Assembly: GCA_902362435.1 (NCBI GenBank)
Contig: CABIWW010000001.1
Location: forward strand, 243,538-307,537
Source of the DNA: Eubacteriaceae bacterium
GTDB taxonomy: Bacteria > Bacillota > Clostridia > Peptostreptococcales > Anaerovoracaceae
DNA: 64,000 nucleotides
Direction of reading: 5' to 3'
In this document: positions 1-7,974 of the stretch, piece after piece
Position numbering within the stretch: position 1 is the first letter of the stretch
Layout: each line of letters starts with the position of its first letter
Notes under the pieces: model-generated
The model's input: the letters and a program-made list of their open reading frames with translations, nothing else
Database searches by the model: none
What the model was told of the DNA's origin: nothing
Made by a program: the position numbers and the translations under genes

Positions 1-863
1 ACTACGCGACCGCGAACTTCTGGTACAGACAGGGCGTGAAGAGACTGGTGCTCGCACGGGAGCTGACCTTTGACGAGATCAGGGAGATCAGGCAGAACAT
101 ACCCGGGGATATGGAGCTGGAGTCGTTCATACACGGCGCGATGTGCATATCGTATTCCGGCAGATGCCTGCTCAGCAACTTCATGATAAACAGAGACGCC
201 AACAGAGGCCAGTGCGCACACCCGTGCAGATGGAAATACAAGCTGGTCGAGGAGAAAAGGCCGGGCGAGTATTATCCGGTGGAGGAAGATGCACGCGGCA
301 CGTACATAATGAATTCAAAGGATCTCTGCATGCTGGAGCATATACCTGAGCTGGCTGAGGCGGGTATATCGTCTGTAAAGATCGAAGGGCGCATGAAGAG
401 CGTGTTTTATGTCGCTACGATAGTCAGCGCATACAGGCGTGCCATCGATGCGTACTATGCAGATCCGGAAAGGTACGAGTACGATCCAGAGTGGATGAGC
501 GAGCTCAAGAAAGCCAGCCACAGAGAATTCACGACGGGCTTTTATTTCAGCAAGCCGACCGATGAGGATCAGAACTACCAGACCAGCGATTATACGCGAG
601 ACTACAGTTTCATAGGAATGGTAAAGAGCTACGATCCTGAGACCGGGATGGCTGTCGTTGAGCAGAGAAACAAGATGGTGGCGGGAGACGAGATCGAAGT
701 GTTCGGACCGGGGACACCGTTTTTCACACAGAAGCTCGACGTGCTCCTGAACGAGGAGGGTGAGCCGATCGAATCGGCACCGCATCCGCAGCAGATACTC
801 AGGATAAAGATGGAACATCCCGTTGCGGAGAATTTCATACTCAGAAAACTGAAAAACAGATAA
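1..863 (+). CDS. U32 family peptidase-like protein (TrhP/YrrO type), 5' end missing
   Basis: The reading frame is open from base 3 and runs to a stop at 863, so the gene starts before the window and only about the last 285 residues are visible. The peptidase U32 signature is present near base 120 (E-S-F-I-H-G-A-M-C, then G-R-C-L-L-S), followed by the Cys pair in CAHPCRW. In other bacteria, U32 proteins with this signature act in tRNA U34 hydroxylation (TrhP) or rRNA C2501 hydroxylation (RlhA) rather than as proven proteases. The C-terminal part (VKSYDPETGMAVVEQRNKM, FGPGTPFF) fits the U32 C-terminal beta domain of the Gram-positive TrhP2/YrrO type. The GTG at 36 is internal, not a start. Family call is firm; the exact RNA substrate is inferred. 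Confidence 0.9.
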   Translation, partial: YATANFWYRQGVKRLVLARELTFDEIREIRQNIPGDMELESFIHGAMCISYSGRCLLSNFMINRDANRGQCAHPCRWKYKLVEEKRPGEYYPVEEDARGTYIMNSKDLCMLEHIPELAEAGISSVKIEGRMKSVFYVATIVSAYRRAIDAYYADPERYEYDPEWMSELKKASHREFTTGFYFSKPTDEDQNYQTSDYTRDYSFIGMVKSYDPETGMAVVEQRNKMVAGDEIEVFGPGTPFFTQKLDVLLNEEGEPIESAPHPQQILRIKMEHPVAENFILRKLKNR

Positions 864-904
864 CGACTGGATAAGAGACAACTGATCATAGAAAGGAGAT
901 AATC

Positions 905-2344
905 ATGTCATCTGACGCCGGGCCCATGTGGGGGCAGATAATCATTTTAGCCGTACTGATATTGTTCAATGCCTGTTTCGCTGCTGCGGAAACAGCGATC
1001 TCATCCGTGAACAAAGGAAGGGTGAAGACGCTCGCGCAGGAGGGAAACAGAAAAGCCGCAGTGCTTTCGAAATTCATAGAGGATCCGAACAAGTCGCTTG
1101 CCGCAGTGCAGGTGGTGATAACCCTTGTCGGCTTTTTTGCCAGTGCAAAGGCTGCAGCTGACTTCGGAGATATCGCAGCAGGTATGCTCGAGGATCTGGG
1201 AGTGCCGTGCAGCAGCGGGATAGCGATGTTCATCATCGTGCTGGTGCTGTCGTTTTTCATGCTGGCCTTCGGCATGTTTTTCCCGAAGAGGATCGCGACG
1301 CTCCATTCGGAAAGGATCGCGCTTGCTGCCGCAAGGCCTGTGCGCGCGTTTTCGGTCATACTCAAACCATTCGTATGGCTGCTTTCCGTGCTCGTAACGA
1401 TACTGCTGAAGATATTCAGACAGAAGACAGACGTGTCCGACGGTGAATACTCCGAGGACGACGTCGTATCGATGCTCGAAGCAGGTCAGGAAAAAGGAGA
1501 GCTCAAAGAGGAAGGTAAGAAGATGATCACCAGTATCTTTGAATTCGACGATCTGCTGGCATACGAAGTAATGACTCCGAGGACCGAGGTCTTTTCGATA
1601 GATATCAACGCTCCTACGGAAGAGTATATCGATGAGCTGATGGAGCTGAGGTATTCGAGGATACCGGTGTATGAGGACGACAGCGACAATATCATAGGCA
1701 TCCTTCACATAAAGGACTATCTCATCAAGGCCAGAGAAGAAGGCTTTGACAACGTGGACTTCAGATCGATACTGAGAAAGCCGTATTTCGTTCCGGAAAC
1801 GAAGAATATCGATTCGCTGTTCGTCGAGCTGCAGACCGAGAAGCAGCATATAGCGATACTGATCGATGAGTACGGCGGATTTTCCGGGATCGTCACGATG
1901 GAAGATATCATAGAAGAGATCGTAGGAGACATCGACGATGAATATGACGAGGAAGAGACTGAATTCCAGAAGATATCGGATGATACCTACGTGATAGACG
2001 GCAGCATGGATCTCGACGATCTCGACGAGGAGCTTGGCGTCGATCTCGAATCTGAGAACAGTGAAACGCTCGGAGGATTCATCATAGATATACTTGGAGA
2101 GATACCGGATGAGAACGACGTGGGCAATGAGATAATCTTCGAAAACTATGTTTTCAAGATCGACTCGATAAAAGACAGAAGGATCGAGAAGATCACGATG
2201 AAGATACTGCCTGTCAGCGACGAAGATGAAGACGGCGATGATTCGGGAAAGCATGATAAAAACAGCCGTCACGAGAAACGCGAGAAACGTGATAAGCACG
2301 ATAAGACAAAGGAAACGGAAATTTCAGCAAAACAGATGAAATAG
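905..2344 (+). CDS. CNNM/HlyC-CorC family transporter (DUF21-CBS-CorC_HlyC)
   Basis: A 479-residue membrane protein, the usual length for the family. In order: an N-terminal DUF21/CNNM membrane domain with about four hydrophobic segments (residues 8-165), a CBS pair (about 205-330; motifs VMTPRTEVFSID and RIPVYEDDSDNIIGILHIKDYL), and a CorC_HlyC domain (about 345-430). The last 45 residues are a highly charged Lys/Asp/His tail. Gram-positive relatives such as MpfA (YhdP) are linked to magnesium efflux, and older annotations call them hemolysins. The ATG has a strong SD (GAAAGGAGAT) 7 bases upstream. It starts 41 bases after the U32 gene and may be co-transcribed with it. The transported ion cannot be read from sequence. 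Confidence 0.93.
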   Translation: MSSDAGPMWGQIIILAVLILFNACFAAAETAISSVNKGRVKTLAQEGNRKAAVLSKFIEDPNKSLAAVQVVITLVGFFASAKAAADFGDIAAGMLEDLGVPCSSGIAMFIIVLVLSFFMLAFGMFFPKRIATLHSERIALAAARPVRAFSVILKPFVWLLSVLVTILLKIFRQKTDVSDGEYSEDDVVSMLEAGQEKGELKEEGKKMITSIFEFDDLLAYEVMTPRTEVFSIDINAPTEEYIDELMELRYSRIPVYEDDSDNIIGILHIKDYLIKAREEGFDNVDFRSILRKPYFVPETKNIDSLFVELQTEKQHIAILIDEYGGFSGIVTMEDIIEEIVGDIDDEYDEEETEFQKISDDTYVIDGSMDLDDLDEELGVDLESENSETLGGFIIDILGEIPDENDVGNEIIFENYVFKIDSIKDRRIEKITMKILPVSDEDEDGDDSGKHDKNSRHEKREKRDKHDKTKETEISAKQMK

Positions 2345-2429
2345 ATCCATATCATGAAGAAGTGATGACATCCCTGTGTTGTCACTTCTTTGCTGTCGGA
2401 CTATGGGACTATGGAAAAGAGGAGCATAC

Positions 2430-3164
2430 ATGTCATTACTGATAACTTTTTTACTTGGAATATTCATTCTGGCAGGTGCGTTCATAGCGCGTACTGCAAG
2501 AAACAGAAAGCTCATAGAGCAGATATCGATATCGGTGGCCTTTGGCACCATGACAGCGCTGGCGGTGACGGAGCTGTTTCCCGAAGCTATGGAAAATCTG
2601 GGAAGAAGCAATATCGTGCTGCTTATCGTATGCGTGCTCGCGGGCATAGCCATGCTGAAGCTGCTCGACCATTTCATACCTGATCACGATACGGCACACG
2701 GGCTGGAGCACCACTGCACGACTGAAAACGTCATACATATAGGGATAATGTCTTCGGTAGCGATAATCCTTCACAATATAATCGAAGGGATGGCTGTATA
2801 CAGCATGGCTGCAGGTTCACTCAACGTCGGCATCATGATCGCGTTCGGCGTTGGTCTGCACAACATACCGATGGGCATGATCATATATTCGACTCTCGTA
2901 AAGGAAAAGCGAAGCAGAAAGATCGCATTCATCATGGCTGCAGCACTTTCCACCTTTGCGGGCGGCCTTATAATGAAGGGCCTGTGGTTCCTGATAAGCG
3001 ATTTCCTCGTCGGCATACTGATAGCACTGACGCTGGGAATGATAATATACATCGTGTTCTTCGAGCTGCTGGTGCATCTGCTGCACACGAAAAACAAGTG
3101 GGTCTCGCTCCTGGGAGCGCTGGCCGGAGTCGCGATAATCATCGTGAGCGGGCTGTTCGAATAA
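2430..3164 (+). CDS. ZIP family divalent metal transporter
   Basis: A 244-residue protein with about eight hydrophobic segments. The start at 2430 (MSLLITFLLG) was preferred over an in-frame upstream start at 2376 because of the SD AGAGGAG just before it. The two metal-site motifs of ZIP proteins are visible: HNIIEG (TM4) and HNIPMG (TM5), with a His-rich stretch (DHFIPDHDTAHGLEHH) in the loop before TM4. ZIP proteins import Zn, Fe or Mn down their gradient. In ZupT/GufA relatives the second motif is normally HNIPEG, so here a metal-ligand glutamate is replaced by methionine. A strong terminator follows, so the gene ends its transcription unit. Confidence 0.88.
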   Translation: MSLLITFLLGIFILAGAFIARTARNRKLIEQISISVAFGTMTALAVTELFPEAMENLGRSNIVLLIVCVLAGIAMLKLLDHFIPDHDTAHGLEHHCTTENVIHIGIMSSVAIILHNIIEGMAVYSMAAGSLNVGIMIAFGVGLHNIPMGMIIYSTLVKEKRSRKIAFIMAAALSTFAGGLIMKGLWFLISDFLVGILIALTLGMIIYIVFFELLVHLLHTKNKWVSLLGALAGVAIIIVSGLFE

Positions 3165-3184
3165 GGACTCGGAAAATAAACTGT

Positions 3185-3225
3185 AAAAACCAGCTATGTC
3201 TGATGACGGTAGCTGGTTTTTTTTT
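3185..3225 (+). terminator. Rho-independent terminator after the ZIP gene
   Basis: Arms AAAAACCAGCTA and TAGCTGGTTTTT with a 13-base loop, running into a row of ten T. It separates the metal transporter from the spoIIIA operon. Confidence 0.9.
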
Positions 3226-3353
3226 GCGAAAAACAGCAACGTCAGGCGCAAAAATCCTTCTGCATCTCATTTCCGGGGATAATTCCATGAATAATTTCGT
3301 GGACAAGGAATATATCTGTTATATAGAAAATCACAAAAGAAAGAGGTGCAGTG

Positions 3354-4274
3354 ATGGACAGAAACACAGAGAGGATACTGCGCAAGCTGCCGGCTTCCGT
3401 CGATGACAGGATAAGGCAGCTGCCCGACAGCATCCTGGATAAATTCGAGGAGATACGGCTGAAGACTTTTCAGGACACGCTTGTGATAGGCGACGGGCGG
3501 GAGATAAGTCTGCATGACCGCAGGCTGATGACCCCTGAGATCCTGGACGAGACTCTGAACAGACTGCTGGACTATTCGTACTACGCATACGAGGATGAGC
3601 TCTCGAAGGGATACATCACGATAGAGGGCGGACACCGCGTAGGGATATGCGGGACCGTGACGCTCAGAGACGGGAACGTTCATCTTATCAAAGACATTTC
3701 GTCGCTAAATATCAGGAGAAGCAGACAGATAATAGGCGCAGCCGCAAAGGTGATAGATTCGGTATGCGACAAGTCGCTGAACACGATACGAAACACGCTC
3801 ATAATCTCACCGCCTAAATGCGGCAAGACGACGATACTGCGCGATCTGGCACGGACGCTGAGCTACCGCGGATACAGAGTCGGGATATGCGATGAGCGCT
3901 CGGAGATCGCAGGCTGCACAGGCGGCGAGAGCAGCTACGATCTCGGAAGCAGGACGGACATACTCGACGGCTGCCCGAAGGCCGAAGGCATACTGATGCT
4001 GATAAGATCGATGTCGCCTGACGTGATCATAACGGATGAGATAGGCAGGCACGAAGATGTGGGAGCCATAGAAGCCGCGCTCTGCGCAGGGGTGAAGACG
4101 ATAACGACCATACACGGCAGCAGCTTTGAAGATGTGGAAAACTCAGCTGTGGGCGAGCTGATACGCAGGCATGTGTTCGAGACGCTGATATTTCTGTCGG
4201 CAGAGCCGTGCACGGGAACGGTGAAGCGCATCATGAAGCTTTCGGGTGTGCGGGAAGCAGCCAGAGGTGCGTAG
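3354..4274 (+). CDS. spoIIIAA: Stage III sporulation protein AA (ATPase)
   Basis: A 306-residue ATPase of the secretion-ATPase/PilT-like type, acting on the mother-cell side of the SpoIIIA-SpoIIQ channel between mother cell and forespore. Walker A (SPPKCGKTT) lies near residue 153 and Walker B (DVIITDEIG) near 222, with a downstream TTIHGSS motif. I chose the ATG at 3354 over the GTG at 3351 because AGAGGTG sits 6 bases upstream. It is the first gene of the eight-gene spoIIIA operon, whose order here matches the canonical AA-AH. In Bacillus the operon is sigma-E dependent; I could not find a convincing sigma-E promoter by eye between 3225 and 3354. Confidence 0.96.
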   Translation: MDRNTERILRKLPASVDDRIRQLPDSILDKFEEIRLKTFQDTLVIGDGREISLHDRRLMTPEILDETLNRLLDYSYYAYEDELSKGYITIEGGHRVGICGTVTLRDGNVHLIKDISSLNIRRSRQIIGAAAKVIDSVCDKSLNTIRNTLIISPPKCGKTTILRDLARTLSYRGYRVGICDERSEIAGCTGGESSYDLGSRTDILDGCPKAEGILMLIRSMSPDVIITDEIGRHEDVGAIEAALCAGVKTITTIHGSSFEDVENSAVGELIRRHVFETLIFLSAEPCTGTVKRIMKLSGVREAARGA

Positions 4275-4275
4275 G

Positions 4276-4788
4276 ATGCTGAAGATCGCAGGATGCATAC
4301 TGATATTCGCGGGGTGTACATCGCTCGGATTCATCAAGTCTTCGGGCTATGCGGCAAGGCGCAGAGAGCTGGAAAACGCGCTCGAGCTGATAAGACTGCT
4401 CGCGGTGGAGATCACATACAGACAGGATCATCTGGCGAAGACATTCATGAAAGTGTCGGAGCTGAAACGATGCTGGTTCTCAGACGTGCTCCACAGCTGC
4501 AGCCTTTGCATGAAAGAACAGAGACCGCTCGCAGACTCGTGGGAGGCTGCGCTCAGCGAAAATGCGAAAAACTGCCCTTTGCACGAAAGAGACACGGCGG
4601 TCCTGCGCGATATCGCGGCGGGGCTCGGCAGGAGCGATGCGAAAGGACAGCAGGATATAATAAAGCCGGCAGTGATACGGCTTGAGACATGTCTAGCGGA
4701 CGCCGGAGAGCAGGAGAAAAAGCAGGGCAGGATGTACAGAGGGCTCGGAATGGCAGCGGGAGCGGTCATCGCAGTGATGCTGATATGA
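4276..4788 (+). CDS. spoIIIAB: Stage III sporulation protein AB
   Basis: A 170-residue protein, the normal length for SpoIIIAB, beginning one base after the spoIIIAA stop (MLKIAGCILIFAGCTSLG), with AGAGGTG as SD inside the end of spoIIIAA. It has an N-terminal hydrophobic segment, a central helical region with the conserved RRRELENALELIRLL and EITYRQ patterns, and a C-terminal hydrophobic anchor (MAAGAVIAVMLI). It resembles the GspF-type membrane proteins of secretion systems and is thought to work with SpoIIIAA. After its stop there are 125 non-coding bases before spoIIIAC, a larger gap than usual in this tightly packed operon; I see no conserved product there. Confidence 0.93.
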   Translation: MLKIAGCILIFAGCTSLGFIKSSGYAARRRELENALELIRLLAVEITYRQDHLAKTFMKVSELKRCWFSDVLHSCSLCMKEQRPLADSWEAALSENAKNCPLHERDTAVLRDIAAGLGRSDAKGQQDIIKPAVIRLETCLADAGEQEKKQGRMYRGLGMAAGAVIAVMLI

Positions 4789-4913
4789 TGATGCAGGCGT
4801 TCGCAGAAGGCCGCACACTGCGGCACAGCGGGATCGCAGAGAGGGCGATACCGTTCGCAGCGGGTCGTGCACCGCAGTACAGACGGCAGGTACGGAAATC
4901 GGGAGTTTGAGGT

Positions 4914-5108
4914 ATGGAGATAGATATAATATTCAAGATAGCGGCTATCGGTATCGCGATCGCAGTGCTCAACCAGGTGCTGGTCAAGGCGGGGCGCGAG
5001 GAGCAGGCGATGCTCACGACGCTGGCCGGGGTGATCGTGGTGCTGATGCTGGTGATACAGATGATAAGCGAATTTTTTGATACTGTCAGGACATTCCTGG
5101 AGTTTTAG
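4914..5108 (+). CDS. spoIIIAC: Stage III sporulation protein AC
   Basis: A 64-residue protein with two membrane helices (about 5-25 and 36-58) and the conserved VLVKAGREEQAML between them, which identifies the SpoIIIAC family. It is a small membrane component of the channel. The SD is weak (GAGGT about 2 bases before the ATG). spoIIIAD follows directly. Confidence 0.95.
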   Translation: MEIDIIFKIAAIGIAIAVLNQVLVKAGREEQAMLTTLAGVIVVLMLVIQMISEFFDTVRTFLEF

Positions 5109-5117
5109 GTGAACGGC

Positions 5118-5504
5118 ATGGAAATCATCAGGATAGCTGCGCTGGCGCTGACCGGAGTGCTACTGGCGGCTCTAATGAAAAGCGTGAACAGGGAGCTGAC
5201 GATCTACATAATACTCGCCACAGTGGTGATACTTTTCGTCACGATAATAGACAGACTCGTATACGTCTTCGATTTTCTGGGGGATATATACGATAATGTG
5301 GTATACGGCAGGACGTTTTTCCCGGTCATACTCAAAGTGCTGGCAGTGGCATACGTGACGGACTTCACGGCGCAGCTGTGCAGAGACGCCGGTGAGGCGA
5401 CGATCGGATCCAAGGTCGAACTGGCGGGAAAGGTGATAATTTTCTGTCTCGCCATGCCGGTGCTGACGGCTGTGCTGGAGCTGATCGGTTCGCTTATCGG
5501 CTAG
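5118..5504 (+). CDS. spoIIIAD: Stage III sporulation protein AD
   Basis: A 128-residue membrane protein with three or four hydrophobic segments and the family motif TDFTAQLCRDAGEATIGSK near its C-terminal third. A GTG at 5109 abuts the spoIIIAC stop, but I prefer the ATG at 5118: AGGTG overlapping the previous stop gives a 6-base spacing, and MEIIRIAAL matches the usual SpoIIIAD N-terminus. It belongs to the multipass part of the SpoIIIA export apparatus. Confidence 0.95.
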   Translation: MEIIRIAALALTGVLLAALMKSVNRELTIYIILATVVILFVTIIDRLVYVFDFLGDIYDNVVYGRTFFPVILKVLAVAYVTDFTAQLCRDAGEATIGSKVELAGKVIIFCLAMPVLTAVLELIGSLIG

Positions 5505-5523
5505 AGGATGGAAAGGGCACGAT

Positions 5524-6609
5524 ATGGATTACCAGACGATAATAGACGGACAGCTCGATTCGATGGATCTGTCCGGGCTCGAAAGCATGATGTCGGATGC
5601 GGCCGGACAGGGCGGCATATTCGGAGACATGACCGTAGAGCAGATAATAAACAGCATGATAAACGGCAGACCGATCTTCGATACGGACAGCATCATAAAA
5701 AATCTGACTGATCTTTTTCTGATGGAAGTCAGATCGTCAGTGTTTATAGGCTGCGAGATACTGGCAATATGCATAGTGACGGGGCTGCTGACGAATTTTT
5801 CGAACACGTTCGGCAGCAAAACGGTCTCGTCGCTCGGCACGATGATATGCGGCATCATCATCACAGCGCTCTGCATAGGCAATTTCTATCAGACCTACGA
5901 TTACTGCTCGAGCACGATCGGCACGATGGCCTCGGCGATGGAGATCCTGCTGCCGATAATGATACCTCTGCTGATCTCGATGGGCGGGATCTCGTCGGGG
6001 AGCATCATGGATCCCGTCATGGCAGGTGCTGTCACTGGATTCGACTTCCTTATGCAGCACGTTGTCCTGCCGCTCGTTTTTCTGTCGGCGGTCTTCGTGA
6101 TGATCAATGGTTTAACAGAAAAAGATTATGTAAAAAAGCTGTCGACGTTTTTAAGGAAAGGCGCGATTTTCCTCACGGGTCTGATGATAACGATATTCAC
6201 AGGTATCACAGCGGTGCAGGGGATCGTGACGAAATCTGCGGACGGCATACTCATAGATACGGCGAAATTTTCGATAGACAACTTCGTGCCCATAGTCGGC
6301 GGCTTTGCAGCAGACTCTCTTGATATGGTGCTCAGCTGCATCGGGCTTATAAAAAATGCCGTGGGCGTTATCGGGATCATCATACTGCTTTCGCTGCTTG
6401 CAGGTCCGGTCGTGAAGATACTGTCCGTTGCTGCAGTATACAAGCTGATAGCGATCGCAGCAGAGCCTGTTGCGCCTAAGAACATCTCGGACAGTCTGAA
6501 CGAGATAGGCAACGCCGCAGTGACGATGACCGTGGTGCTGGCGACCGGCGCATTCATGTTCCTTATCTTCATTACTATCATCATGGGTATGGGAGGAGGC
6601 AGCTTATGA
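5524..6609 (+). CDS. spoIIIAE: Stage III sporulation protein AE
   Basis: A 361-residue polytopic membrane protein. It starts with a soluble acidic segment (residues 1-50), followed by seven or more hydrophobic helices and the Gly-rich MGMGGGSL C-terminus. Family landmarks are the LMEVRSS(V)FIGCEILAI region and the conserved EPVAPKNISDSLNEIGNA before the last helix. SpoIIIAE is the largest membrane component of the channel. Its stop overlaps the start of spoIIIAF (ATGA), so the two are translationally coupled. Length is near the usual 390-400 residues, slightly short at the N-terminus. Confidence 0.96.
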   Translation: MDYQTIIDGQLDSMDLSGLESMMSDAAGQGGIFGDMTVEQIINSMINGRPIFDTDSIIKNLTDLFLMEVRSSVFIGCEILAICIVTGLLTNFSNTFGSKTVSSLGTMICGIIITALCIGNFYQTYDYCSSTIGTMASAMEILLPIMIPLLISMGGISSGSIMDPVMAGAVTGFDFLMQHVVLPLVFLSAVFVMINGLTEKDYVKKLSTFLRKGAIFLTGLMITIFTGITAVQGIVTKSADGILIDTAKFSIDNFVPIVGGFAADSLDMVLSCIGLIKNAVGVIGIIILLSLLAGPVVKILSVAAVYKLIAIAAEPVAPKNISDSLNEIGNAAVTMTVVLATGAFMFLIFITIIMGMGGGSL

Positions 6610-6785
6610 CGGATATCGTGAAACAGTGGGTCAGCAGCCTTTTCATCATAATACTCGCGCTTTCATTCATCGAGATCCTGCTGCCTGATTCATCAATGGG
6701 GAAATACGTAAAGTTCGTTTTCTCACTCGTGATAATGGCTACGATCCTGTATCCCGTCATTTATATCGCGGTGGAATATCGGTGA
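6606..6785 (+). CDS. spoIIIAF: Stage III sporulation protein AF, minimal form (membrane part only)
   Basis: A 59-residue ORF starting in the spoIIIAE stop (ATGA overlap): MTDIVKQWVSSLFIIILALS, then a second helix around residues 38-56. Position, the W-V-x-x-L-F-I-I-I pattern and the L-P-x-G/S-x-M-x-K-Y-V-K-F motif identify it as the N-terminal part of SpoIIIAF. SpoIIIAF in Bacillus is about 200 residues and carries an extracytoplasmic ring-building-motif domain after the two helices; here translation stops right after the second helix at TGA 6783. There is no further open frame before spoIIIAG at 6824, so the domain is truly absent rather than shifted. Confidence 0.85.
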   Translation: MTDIVKQWVSSLFIIILALSFIEILLPDSSMGKYVKFVFSLVIMATILYPVIYIAVEYR

Positions 6786-6823
6786 AAGTTTCAGATATAC
6801 ATAGAAAGAGGAGGTAGAGTCTT

Positions 6824-7258
6824 TTGCTGGAAAAATTCAGAAATGATCCGGGCTTCAGGGACAGATGTGTAAAGGCTGCAGCGCTGCTGATCATCATCGC
6901 GGTGATACTGCTTTCCTTTGACGTGTTCACTCAGGGCAGAGACGGCAGGAAACAGATCATAGATGAAGACGGCGGTACGGAAGCCGAGCTGTGCAGCATA
7001 CTCGCGGATATAGACGGAGTCGGCGAGGTCGACGTGATGCTGCAGCACGACAGCAGTGAACGTGTCAGCGGAGTGATAGTGACTGCGCAGGGAGCCGGAG
7101 ATCCTGTAGTCAAAAATGATCTGATCAACGCTGTCACCGCGGTTTTCAACATACCGTCGACCAGTGTGGAGGTCTTTGTGAAGAAGTCGGTGAAAAGCTC
7201 CGGGGATGCGGCCGGCAGGAGTTCAGGCGAAAAGGGGGAAACATCAAATGAGCGATAA
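6824..7258 (+). CDS. spoIIIAG: Stage III sporulation protein AG, short form
   Basis: A 144-residue protein with a TTG start, chosen because AGAGGAGGT lies 8 bases upstream. It has one membrane helix (residues 17-36) and then a single ring-building-motif domain: GVGEVDVML near residue 65, GVIVTAQGAGDP near 83, and the closing helix and strand NDLINAVTAVFNIPSTSVEV. SpoIIIAG of Bacillus is about 229 residues and forms a large ring with an inserted beta-triangle region between the first strand and the GVLVVAKGA strand. Here those two strands are separated by only about ten residues, so the insertion is missing. The Ser/Gly-rich tail overlaps the start of spoIIIAH. Confidence 0.93.
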   Translation: MLEKFRNDPGFRDRCVKAAALLIIIAVILLSFDVFTQGRDGRKQIIDEDGGTEAELCSILADIDGVGEVDVMLQHDSSERVSGVIVTAQGAGDPVVKNDLINAVTAVFNIPSTSVEVFVKKSVKSSGDAAGRSSGEKGETSNER

Positions 7259-7862
7259 GAAATCAGTGATATCTTTTATAAAGGGCAATAAGAAGAAGGT
7301 CGCGGCGCTGATGCTGCTGGCAGCAGGCGTATGCGTCTATTCGATCACGGGAGCAGGAGGCGCAGACAGGACTGCCAGCGACGATGTGCCGCTTCACGAC
7401 GGTGATGTGCTGGTGGACAGCCTGAACGTTCAGGAGGAAAAGGAAGGCAGCGGCAGTGTAGACGAATCTGCGCTGGTGACGTCGGACGATGTTTCCGAGC
7501 TTGAAAATACCGACGCTTATTTCAAGGAGATGAGGGCTACGCTGGACATGGAGCGAAACAAGATAATATCGATGCTCACCGATGCCGAAAGCTCTGCTTC
7601 GACAAAGGCAGAAAAGCAGGAGGCGTCGGCCGAAAAAATGCGGCTACTGAACTGCATGGAACAGGAGAAGACCGTTGAAACACTGATAAAGAACAAGGGG
7701 CTTCCGGAGACATTCGTCGTGATAACGGACAGCGGAGTCAACGTGACGGTGAACACCGAAGAGCTGGATCAGAGCATGGTCACGAAGATATGCGAGATCA
7801 TAATGAGAGAAACAGACAGAAAGGCGAGCGAGATAGTCGTTCAGGATGTATCGAAAAAGTAA
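7248..7862 (+). CDS. spoIIIAH: Stage III sporulation protein AH
   Basis: A 204-residue protein whose ATG at 7248 lies 11 bases inside the end of spoIIIAG, with SD AAAGGGGGA. It has a short cytoplasmic Lys-rich segment, one membrane helix (residues 17-36), an Asp/Ser-rich linker, a helical region (ATLDMERNKIISMLTDAE) and a C-terminal ring-building-motif domain (VVITDSGVNVTVNTEELDQSM, ASEIVVQ). SpoIIIAH is the mother-cell partner that binds SpoIIQ from the forespore. Unlike AF and AG, it is full length. It closes the operon. Confidence 0.95.
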   Translation: MSDKKSVISFIKGNKKKVAALMLLAAGVCVYSITGAGGADRTASDDVPLHDGDVLVDSLNVQEEKEGSGSVDESALVTSDDVSELENTDAYFKEMRATLDMERNKIISMLTDAESSASTKAEKQEASAEKMRLLNCMEQEKTVETLIKNKGLPETFVVITDSGVNVTVNTEELDQSMVTKICEIIMRETDRKASEIVVQDVSKK

Positions 7863-7894
7863 CGCCGGATAACAGATCACACGGCTATGGACTT

Positions 7895-7923
7895 TTGTAA
7901 CACATGATGATATCATTGTAACA
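7895..7923 (+). promoter_or_regulatory. Direct repeat with central palindrome upstream of the sigma-54 activator
   Basis: TTGTAACA occurs at 7895 and again at 7916, 21 bases apart (two helical turns), and between them is the perfect palindrome ATGATATCAT (7907-7916). It lies 50-80 bases before the activator start. It could be an operator or overlap a weak promoter (TTGTAA, 18 bases, TAACAT). Function is not shown. Confidence 0.35.
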
Positions 7924-7974
7924 TAAATAAAAGTCGGAATTTTGCGAATAAATCGGTATAAAAAAGGTGTGCAC

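Noticed and set aside
1001..2299. 432-codon open frame antisense to the CNNM gene
   Set aside because: The sense frame encodes a clear family with all domains; the antisense frame is a by-product of codon composition, with no SD or recognisable motif. The same holds for 21099-22301, 30867-32066 and 42628-43395.
3226..3353. Sigma-E promoter of the spoIIIA operon
   Set aside because: Several partial -35-like words (GGATAATT, GAATAATT) but no CATACAAT-like -10 at the proper distance; a matrix scan is needed.
4789..4913. A gene between spoIIIAB and spoIIIAC
   Set aside because: Frames crossing this gap start inside spoIIIAB in another phase, lack an SD and are rich in shadow-like Arg/Gly; treated as non-coding.
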